Below, piece by piece: positions 8,401 through 11,727 of a DNA stretch of 11,727 nt (within the stretch, counting starts at the first letter, position 1; every line of letters begins with the position of its first letter). This DNA is from an uncultured Verrucomicrobiota bacterium. GTDB lineage: Bacteria > Verrucomicrobiota > Verrucomicrobiia > Chthoniobacterales > SZAS-18. The position numbers and the translations under genes were made by a program. The notes beneath the pieces are model-generated. The model saw nothing but the letters and a program-made list of their open reading frames with translations, searched no databases and had not been told where the DNA came from. The stretch lies in the NCBI GenBank assembly GCA_937871685.1, contig CALMOL010000433.1, positions 1 through 11,727 of the forward strand. The letters are read 5' to 3'.

Positions 8401-10053
8401 CGCGCGCAGCCAGAGCGTGAGCCCGCCGAGGCTCAGCGCGGGACCGCTCGGTGGAGGGGTGGCGGGAGATTCCGCCGACCAGGGCGAAGAGCCACCGCTG
8501 TTCCACGCTTGCACGCGGTAGGCGTATCCGGTCCCCGGAGCGACGCCTTCGTCGAGCCAAGCGCGCTGTTCCGCCCCCGGAGCGTAGGCAACCGGCGCAA
8601 AGCTTCCGCTCGGGAGGGTGCGCCGCTCCACCAGCCAGCCTTCCGGGCTCGCCACGGCGCCCAAGGTCCACGTCACGCTGACTTGGCTCGGAGAGACCGC
8701 CCGGGCCGCTGGCGCGGCCGGCGCCGTGGCCGGCGCGGCGACCAAGCCATATTTGGCGCTCAGACGCGCGGCGACCGCTTGTCGCTCTGGCTCGCTGAGG
8801 CGCCGGGAGTAGATGAGCAATTCCGCCACCTCGCCGTTGAAGAAGCGGGGGTAGGCGAGGTTCGCCTTGCTGCCCAGCGCCAGCGCCCGCGGCGGATACT
8901 GGGCGAAGGTGCCGGCCACGCCGTAGTCGAGAAGCCGGGCCTCCCCGTAGATCCATTCCGCCGCCCCCGCCTTGATCACCGTGAGGAGGCCGTAGCCCGA
9001 GGCGTTCAGCGTGAACGGGACCGCCCCGTTGAGCTGGAAGCGGTTGGTCGCCGAGCCGTCGTTCTGCAGCACGAAGCCGTAGCCCCAGCCGTGGTCCCAG
9101 TCGAAGACGTCCGCGTAGGAAACCTGGGTCGGCCCCGCCTTGCCCACCAGGAAGACCGTGTAGTCCGGGCTGCCTTGCAGCAGGTCGAAGGGCGCGGTCT
9201 GAAGATAGGTGGAGTTGCCGTCGAACCGGACGGCCGGCCAGCCGTTGACCGCGTTTGGGACGAGAAGGGGCTGGCGGGCCACGTCCGCCTGCGCGGCCAG
9301 CGCGCCGCTGGCCGATTGGTCCAGCCAGCCGGAAATCAGGTTGCTCGCGTCCATCGTCACCCCGCGCTCCGCGTTGAACCAGGCAGCCAGCCCGGCCGCC
9401 GGGCAAAATGACGAGACGTCAACGGAGGCAAATTCCGCCGCGGCGACGTGGCCGGCCGCGTCGGGAAGCGCGGCGACACCGACGTAAACGATGTCGCCAA
9501 GCGGCATCGTGACGCTGCCAAGCGGGGTCCAGGCGACTCCGTCAGGCGAGGCGAAGCCGGTGAGGGTGGTCCCCGTCCGGCTCAGCCTCATCCAGCGATG
9601 GTCGGGACCAGCCAGCGAGACGCTGCGCGCAACGCCCGCGGTGGTGCGGGAGGTGAACGAGGCCCGCGCGCCATTCAAGGGCTGGCAGCGGACGAAGGCC
9701 ATCCTCGCGCCAGGGTCCAAGCTCTCGCGAAGCATCACGCCGAACGAATCCGAGCCTCCCTCCGGCGACGAAACGTTGACCCGAGCGACGATTTCTCCGT
9801 CGCCCCAGACCGGGACATACGTAAACCGGCCGAAGTCTTGCGTCGAAGGAGGCGTGGAACTGACCGAGCTGGCCAGCGCGTAGATGCCAGAAACCTGATC
9901 AAAGCCGCTGCTTCCGGGCGAAGTTCCGGAGCCAAGGTCGGCGGAATTGGCAAGGCTTTGCGCGCCGAGCGGGACGGCGAGCGCGAGCCCAACCAGCAAG
10001 AACGCGAACCGCAAGCAGGAGCGCAGCCCGTGGGAAATGATCGCGGGAATCAT
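2488..10053 (-). CDS. Giant secreted multidomain protein: LamG-like/FN3 modules, chitobiase-like beta domains, seven RCC1 repeats
   Basis: This 2521-residue protein starts at the only N-terminal ATG. A signal peptide covers residues 1-31 (core FAFLLVGLALAVPLGA, cleavage before QS). Residues ~38-215 resemble the concanavalin-fold domain seen in DUF1349/enolase-regulator-like proteins (GDGEIVARV, GVMLRESL). LamG-like domains lie at ~222-432, 541-765, 864-1085, 1185-1410 and 1510-1732, each opening with W(L/F)(R/K/N)A(D/E) and ending near EVAEL(L/I)IYDRKLS. FN3 domains lie at ~438-530, 769-862, 1090-1180 and 1413-1507. A DSDGDGLTNAQE calcium-loop-like motif sits at ~1735. Chitobiase-C-terminal-like beta domains (YTLDGSDPT, YTLDGSVPT) occupy ~1760-2096. 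Seven RCC1 repeats (WGxNxxGQLG) span ~2097-2437. The tail carries DSDGDGLPDWWE at ~2455 and no recognisable membrane or sorting segment. It is probably exported and involved in adhesion or carbohydrate binding, by inference from the domains. An RHS gene follows 86 bp downstream. No good Shine-Dalgarno is seen. Confidence 0.95.
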   Translation of the reverse strand: MIPAIISHGLRSCLRFAFLLVGLALAVPLGAQSLANSADLGSGTSPGSSGFDQVSGIYALASSVSSTPPSTQDFGRFTYVPVWGDGEIVARVNVSSPEGGSDSFGVMLRESLDPGARMAFVRCQPLNGARASFTSRTTAGVARSVSLAGPDHRWMRLSRTGTTLTGFASPDGVAWTPLGSVTMPLGDIVYVGVAALPDAAGHVAAAEFASVDVSSFCPAAGLAAWFNAERGVTMDASNLISGWLDQSASGALAAQADVARQPLLVPNAVNGWPAVRFDGNSTYLQTAPFDLLQGSPDYTVFLVGKAGPTQVSYADVFDWDHGWGYGFVLQNDGSATNRFQLNGAVPFTLNASGYGLLTVIKAGAAEWIYGEARLLDYGVAGTFAQYPPRALALGSKANLAYPRFFNGEVAELLIYSRRLSEPERQAVAARLSAKYGLVAAPATAPAAPAARAVSPSQVSVTWTLGAVASPEGWLVERRTLPSGSFAPVAYAPGAEQRAWLDEGVAPGTGYAYRVQAWNSGGSSPWSAESPATPPPSGPALSLGGLTLWLRADAGLETDSNGKVIRWSDASGRGYNARQATAASRPTPTTSGANGQPSVWFDGSASFLDLPPGFSELADGFTALVVAKPVGAPSWARFFDFGNGSAADNLLLARVGSSSNLVYYSMVGGSVAAGVEAPGLIQPNLVQLFGLTHGSGVASLYWNERLKTTSAAGAISPALRASNFLGRSNWPDSLYAGEIAEVMIFDRVLPAAERMAIEDYLNARYGFNPPPTAPTAVVASPLSAGQIALSWFQEADDLTGFTVERSVGGGPFALVATLGASQRGWIDAGLAPGESCAYRVTAINRTGSSPASPASATTPTSGAALTTQDIRTWLRADAGVVAANGAVSRWQDLARRNDAVQLDGSRQPQLVENALNGRPVLRFEGKWVNLAPNFMDGTSAAEVFVVLKHNVAVGEWPFLWLMGREDDSFYDTDVTYYPASDGAIYDRFGSTARKSTGRPAQDLNVTHLYNVSSQDGEWTSRLNGALHYTTSANAYYFPPNALLGASNHYYGGQWAGDVAELIIYDRKLSDAEREAVGYYLNQKWNFIAPIAPTPTAGSAVALAGSQVSLNWSSAATDWTVVYDIERKSAGGNWVLVATAPNALSWVDQAAQPGTAYRYRVRARNYQGISDWSQEFGVATPSSSGTAMPFGGMRLWLKADAGTLAGSENIWLDQSGQNRHATQLNGGRQPQLVENALNGRPVVRFNGTGSWMDLAHDFMSGATAAEVFVVLKRNPAVSTGVYLWMTGKEADEYYDGYVSVYPWWQDGMIYERFGSMTRKTTGRPAQDLAVPHLYNVVSQNGEWISRLNGTTHYATSDNAFFYPADSTLGAVPHYHGGCFAGDIAELIIYDRKLSEQEREAVGFYLNQKWNFIASAAPTPTAGSAMALAGSQVSLNWSSAAADWTVVYDIERKSAGGDWVAVATVANTLSWIDQTAQPGAAYTYRVRARNYQGVSGWSQEFGVTTPALAGVAMPMGNMRLWLKADAGTVAGSENIWLDQSGQGNHAVQPDGGRQPQRVENALNGHPVLRFDDKWMNLAPNFMNGTAAAEIFVVLKHVGTVGAPGGGPFLWLMGREDDSYYDTDVTYYPASDGAIYDRFGSTARKSTGRPAQDLNVTHLYNVSSQDGEWTSRLNGALHYTTSANAYYFPPNALLGASNHYYGGAFGGEIAEVIIYDRKLSDQERERVQYYLAAKYLIPDYDSDGDGLTNAQEIALGTNPFSSVNVEAPQLALVNPPAGGAPDGGTLVLGITGGQGTLRYTLDGSDPTAASPILSAGTLAFTQSTTVKVRSFDKGLFSEVTTFQVSFRPKPPVASLMPDGLPSQGGVFTGPISIYLRPVTPNSRVRHAIEQMDVGEDDAAETPFALTESHWFRAVAFRDGFDPSEPLSLAYQIYGPASRPSCSPAGGAPPSGPISIAAAPDEQVHYTLDGSVPTVGSPVYSVSLTVPPGSLLRARAFGAGRNASATQSAVYPATGPVNPVLLSPPPGEYPVYQKLTVAPIVPQAGTVRLALDGAPLTAGSEAWPVEIERDLPAAATVNVAAFSAAGQASATTGGSYFYTGAIGGGGTHAVLLRTDRTLWGVGGNDSSQLGATGADRSTPTQLAALPDIVGAAAGQRHSLAVNAAGQLFAWGANDQGQAAGGNGQAVVGAPAEFIPPQFGVRFAGVAAGDDFSLAIDREGRAWTWGSNSAGQLGNGSAASAQPEPRIIPGLIEVVALSAGSDHALALRQNGDVWAWGSNQRGQIGDASTQTRRLPVPVPGLGYGFKAVAAGAEHSVALRRDGTVWTWGGNSAGQLGSGNTTERGVPAQVPLPAAVTITKIAAGRYHTLALDSEGKVWAWGRALGVGKASDLPVPTSILGLTGVTALGAGLDTSYAGLGTGGIRVWGANGRGQLGDATLTDRAAASNASASSFSLIGGSAGDSDGDGLPDWWEQLHFGGLSKGPNDLSPAGVPLWRCYLEGRNPNASAPGADPGGPPPALTVLTPGFE
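4961..5205 (-). repeat. 245-bp block identical to 6905-7149 (LamG domain 5 copy)
   Basis: Read base by base, this stretch matches 6905-7149 without difference at an offset of 1944 bp, twice the module period. It encodes the distal half of LamG domain 5. The corresponding stretch of LamG domain 4 lying between the two copies differs at many positions. Confidence 0.9.
6905..7149 (-). repeat. 245-bp block identical to 4961-5205 (LamG domain 3 copy)
   Basis: This is the partner of the block in LamG domain 5. Identity breaks immediately after it, where tcgtagtagg in one copy is tcgtaaaagg in the other. The identity includes synonymous positions, which points to recent exchange or duplication rather than selection on protein alone. 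Confidence 0.9.
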
Positions 10054-10239
10054 GCAAAAGTGAAAATCTTGGGGACGACGCGGGGAATCTCTGCCTTCGA
10101 CCAGACGACGAAACCGACGGGGAACCTTGCGGGCGGACCCGTATTCAGCGGCTCGGCGCGCGGCAAGTCAAAATAGACCTTTTGCGCAAGAGAAGCGCTC
10201 TTTCGTCCATGCCCGCGAGAGCTCGGTGAAAAGGGGAGC

Positions 10240-10278
10240 GCGGGCGTCCTCGCCCGCATCAGGCGGCGTCTCGCCGCC
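10240..10278. repeat. Twin perfect GC hairpins
   Basis: Two adjacent perfect inverted repeats are seen. GCGGGCG/CGCCCGC at 10240-10246 and 10251-10257 has a 4-base loop (tcct). GGCGGCG/CGCCGCC at 10262-10268 and 10272-10278 has a 3-base loop (tct). They are separated by only four bases. There is no T-run on either side, so they are poor intrinsic terminators. The paired layout resembles dispersed REP-type elements, but copy number cannot be judged from one window. Confidence 0.75.
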
Positions 10279-10525
10279 GCACCCTCGGGACATCCTTCCC
10301 GCGCCAAGGTGCGCAACCGGCGCAGCGCGCGCGTCGTCGCAAAGGAGCCCACTTGGGGAACGCCGGCCCGGGCGTGGACAAGGTTGCCCGGGACGCCCGC
10401 GGCGCTCACCGGGTTCGGAGGAAGGTTCGCCGGATTCCATGGCCCCGGCACGCGAGAGCTGGACGTGTGCGCCGGGTCGCGGCGTTCGGTCGCAAGGCTC
10501 CGAAGAACGGAAGTCGCCCGGCCAA

Positions 10526-10918
10526 ATGGACGCAACGGGTGATGAAAACGGTCGGCGAGGTTACCGATTTCGCCACCTCGCGGATGAAATCCGTAACCTC
10601 GCGGACGGTTTTGGTAACCTCGCGGATGAAATCGGTAAGTCTGCGGACGATTTTGGTAAGCGCGCGGACGAGTTTCGTAACCCAGCGGATGTAACTGGTA
10701 ACCTCGCGGATGAAATCGGTAAGTCGGCGGACGATTTTCGTAAGCTCGCGGACGGATTTCGTAACCCGGCGAATGAAATCGGTCACCTCGCGAATGGACT
10801 CGGCCACCTCGCGGACGAGTTCGGCCACCTCGCGGACGTTTTTGGTAACCCGGCGGACGAATTTCGTAACCCCGCGCTCGGGAAGTGGGAGCCGTGGCCG
10901 CGGGTTCCAGGGGCATGA
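10526..10918 (+). CDS. Possible heptad-repeat small protein (130 aa), unrecognised
   Basis: An ATG at 10526 opens a 130-residue plus-strand frame, made of a 17-residue leader, 14 consecutive seven-residue units and a 15-residue tail. Units follow [L/S/P/R]-A-[D/N]-[E/D/G/V]-[I/F]-[G/R]-[N/K/H], for example LADEIGN, with Ala invariant. Counting departures from the 21-bp consensus over the 14 units gives 30 at third, 19 at first and 12 at second codon positions of this frame. Asp GAT/GAC, Gly GGT/GGC and Phe TTT/TTC exchanges are synonymous, which is what a translated repeat would show. Against it: the frame lies opposite to its neighbours, there is only a weak GGAAG 12 bases before the ATG, Pro occurs in four units, and the repeat is also open in other frames. 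No signal peptide or known family is seen. It could be an untranslated minisatellite. Confidence 0.35.
   Translation: MDATGDENGRRGYRFRHLADEIRNLADGFGNLADEIGKSADDFGKRADEFRNPADVTGNLADEIGKSADDFRKLADGFRNPANEIGHLANGLGHLADEFGHLADVFGNPADEFRNPALGKWEPWPRVPGA
10555..10602. repeat. Inverted unit at the left edge of the 21-bp array (17-bp hairpin)
   Basis: Bases 10555-10571 are the reverse complement of 10586-10602 with 16 of 17 matches, enclosing a 14-base loop. The left arm is therefore an inverted copy of the unit junction sitting just outside the array, so the array starts with a foldback. Confidence 0.85.
10572..10876. repeat. 21-bp tandem array, 14 full units plus a partial one
   Basis: Fourteen contiguous 21-bp units run from 10572 to 10865, with consensus near gtaacctcgcggaygaaatc plus g, and a decaying fifteenth unit (gtaaccccgcg) ends at 10876. 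Bases 1, 4, 9, 10, 11, 13 and 15 of the unit are invariant in all 14. Units 3-6 (10614-10697) and 7-10 (10698-10781) match at 74 of 84 positions, so a four-unit block was duplicated. There are no spacers. The unit length is seven codons and also two turns of B-DNA. Confidence 0.95.
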
Positions 10919-11039
10919 AACGATGGGAGCCAGCGTTTGTCCGAGCCGAGGCAACGTCCAGGCCGGCGGCGGTGGCTCCCAGGAAGGCGCCCTCCGACCC
11001 AGCGGGAGCAATTCACCCGCTGGCGAGGCACTGAACGCT

Positions 11040-11212
11040 TAGGGCGTTTTCGATCCGAGTGGTCGCGCCTCGCGGGCGGCGGCTTGCGGAGGGTCAGCGG
11101 CGTTTTGGAGTGCGGTGGCAAGCGTCAGCGCGACACCGCACTACAAAGCCGGCGGCCGCCCTCTCGCAAAGGGCTTCGATCTCCTGCGCCCACCTGAATC
11201 GAAAACGCTCTA
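11040..11212. mobile_element. MITE-like element with 15-bp terminal inverted repeats and TA ends
   Basis: The ends tagggcgttttcgat (11040-11054) and atcgaaaacgctcta (11198-11212) are inverted repeats matching at 14 of 15 bases. Both terminate in TA, the target duplicated by IS630/Tc1-mariner-type elements. The 173-bp interior has no open gene and contains a strong hairpin. A non-autonomous element fits this structure. No transposase is in the window, so the mobility call is inference. Confidence 0.5.
11104..11147. repeat. 14-bp stem hairpin inside the MITE-like element
   Basis: tttggagtgcggtg (11104-11117) pairs with caccgcactacaaa (11134-11147) with one mismatch around a 16-base loop. The inner nine pairs are perfect. 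It could be a nested REP-like palindrome. It also lies about 110 bp downstream of the E2 gene stop, so it might stop transcription from there, although no T-run follows. Confidence 0.7.
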
Positions 11213-11259
11213 GTGCAAGCTGCCTTGCCTCCCAGGGGCAAATGTGCGCACCGCAAGCG

Positions 11260-11727
11260 TCAAAGCCTGGCCGGCTCCTGAAGCAGGGCGGCGATGCGGG
11301 CCATGAGGCGGCCGGCGCGGCCGCCGTCGAGCACGCGGTGGTCGAAGGTGAGGGTGAGCTGGACCATTTCCACGGGCATCCAGTCCTCGATCTCCTCGTC
11401 CCACTCGGGGGTGCGGCGCACGGCGCTCATGCCGAGGATGAGCGTCTCGTCGGGGAGCGGGATGGGCGTGGCCCAGTCGAGGTCGAAGGGGCCGTAGTTC
11501 GTCACCGAGGCCACGGAGCCGGCGAAGGCCTCGGGCGCAAGGGTGCGCTTGCGGGCGGACTCCACGAGCTTCCGATAGGGATCGACCATCTCGCGCAGCG
11601 GGGTGCGGTCGGCGCCGCGCAGCACGGGGACCATCACGCCGGCGTCCACCTCGACGGCGCAGCCGAGGTCGATGGCCTTGGGGGTGACCAGCTTGTTTCC
11701 CACGAGGCGGGCGGCGGCGCCGGGGTC
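11260..11727 (-). CDS. 2-oxo acid dehydrogenase E2 acyltransferase, C-terminal catalytic part (5' end outside window)
   Basis: The visible 155 residues are the end of the dihydrolipoamide acyltransferase catalytic domain. The signature DHRVLDG (11325-11343, about 27 residues from the end) matches the family DHRxxDG motif, whose His and Asp act in acyl transfer from lipoyl-lysine to CoA. Upstream features also fit the fold: VDAGVMVPVLRGAD, the ASVTNYGPFDLDWATPIPLP loop, and ILGMSAV. The frame stays open to the window edge, and the GTG at 11703 lies inside the domain, so it is not the true start. Lipoyl and E1/E3-binding domains, if present, lie outside. Which complex it serves (pyruvate, branched-chain or another 2-oxo acid) cannot be told from this part. 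It ends 1.2 kb before the giant secreted protein gene and seems unrelated to it. Confidence 0.93.
   Translation of the reverse strand, partial: DPGAAARLVGNKLVTPKAIDLGCAVEVDAGVMVPVLRGADRTPLREMVDPYRKLVESARKRTLAPEAFAGSVASVTNYGPFDLDWATPIPLPDETLILGMSAVRRTPEWDEEIEDWMPVEMVQLTLTFDHRVLDGGRAGRLMARIAALLQEPARL

Larger units (their letters stand above)
10054..11259. other. 1.2-kb intergenic interval rich in repeats
   Basis: No assured gene lies between the E2 stop and the giant gene start. From the giant gene outward it contains: about 180 bp of leader with no convincing promoter; two GC hairpins (10240-10278); about 250 bp (10279-10525) in which I see nothing recognisable; a possible small plus-strand gene containing a 21-bp tandem array; a perfect 9-bp inverted repeat tgggagcca/tggctccca (10924-10932 and 10973-10981); and a MITE-like element (11040-11212). 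Several minus and plus frames stay open across it, mostly because the GC-rich sequence and the 21-bp repeat lack stops. Confidence 0.8.

Noticed and set aside
3130..9411. A 2093-codon open frame on the plus strand
   Set aside because: It lies antisense to the giant protein, whose domains are unmistakable on the minus strand. Its translation is Arg/Gly/Ala-rich with no recognisable domain; GC-rich codon use removes stops from the complementary frame.
10142..10171. Possible promoter for the giant gene (TTGACT, 18 bases, TGAATA on the minus strand)
   Set aside because: The -10 matches the consensus poorly, and such a pair is expected by chance in 180 bp.
10572..10876. CRISPR array
   Set aside because: The 21-bp units are contiguous with no spacers, and no cas gene is present.
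10572..10876. Iteron-type replication origin
   Set aside because: Unit length fits iterons, but the units are strongly diverged, no rep gene or DnaA boxes were seen, and the neighbourhood is chromosomal.
10050..10916. A 288-codon minus frame overlapping the giant gene start as ATGA, suggesting translational coupling
   Set aside because: In this frame the array variation would fall mostly at protein-changing positions, with third positions the least variable. The rest of the product is Arg/Pro-rich without domains and reads through the GC hairpins. The overlap is probably chance.
11215..11241. Terminator right after the E2 gene (gcaag/cttgc and tgcc/ggca stems)
   Set aside because: Stems are only 4-5 bp, with no T-run following on the minus strand.

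Overview
The window looks like high-GC chromosomal DNA from a Verrucomicrobiota bacterium, possibly Opitutales-like. This is an inference from protein style: a giant secreted protein mixing LamG-like, fibronectin III and RCC1 modules, the DxDGDGLPDWWE tail motif, and a YD-repeat protein carrying a YGCCG motif. No rRNA or other marker confirms the taxon.

All confidently called genes lie on the minus strand, so the transcription order runs from high to low coordinates. First comes the C-terminal end of a 2-oxo acid dehydrogenase E2 acyltransferase (11260-11727, cut by the window edge). A 1.2-kb interval without an assured gene follows (10054-11259). Then comes a 2521-residue secreted multidomain protein (2488-10053). 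After an 86-bp gap is an RHS/YD-repeat protein that runs off the left edge (1-2401, 800 codons visible).

The giant protein has a signal peptide and an enolase-regulator-like concanavalin-fold domain. Five LamG-like domains alternate with four FN3 domains, the last modules with a 972-bp period. Then come a calcium-loop-like motif, three to four chitobiase-C-terminal-like beta domains, seven RCC1 repeats (enough for one propeller) and a short tail. The downstream RHS gene also has a signal peptide. The two probably form a surface or secretion locus, but nothing visible proves they act together. The E2 fragment is central metabolism and looks unrelated.

The 1.2-kb interval is the most unusual part. 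It holds a pair of perfect GC-rich hairpins (10240-10278), a 21-bp tandem array with 14 full units (10572-10865) bounded on one side by an inverted unit, and a MITE-like element with 15-bp terminal inverted repeats flanked by TA (11040-11212). Substitutions between the 21-bp units concentrate at third codon positions of one plus-strand frame. This suggests a 130-residue heptad-repeat protein (10526-10918) divergent from the giant gene. This is the best candidate here for something undescribed, but it rests on a hand count and has no clear ribosome binding site.
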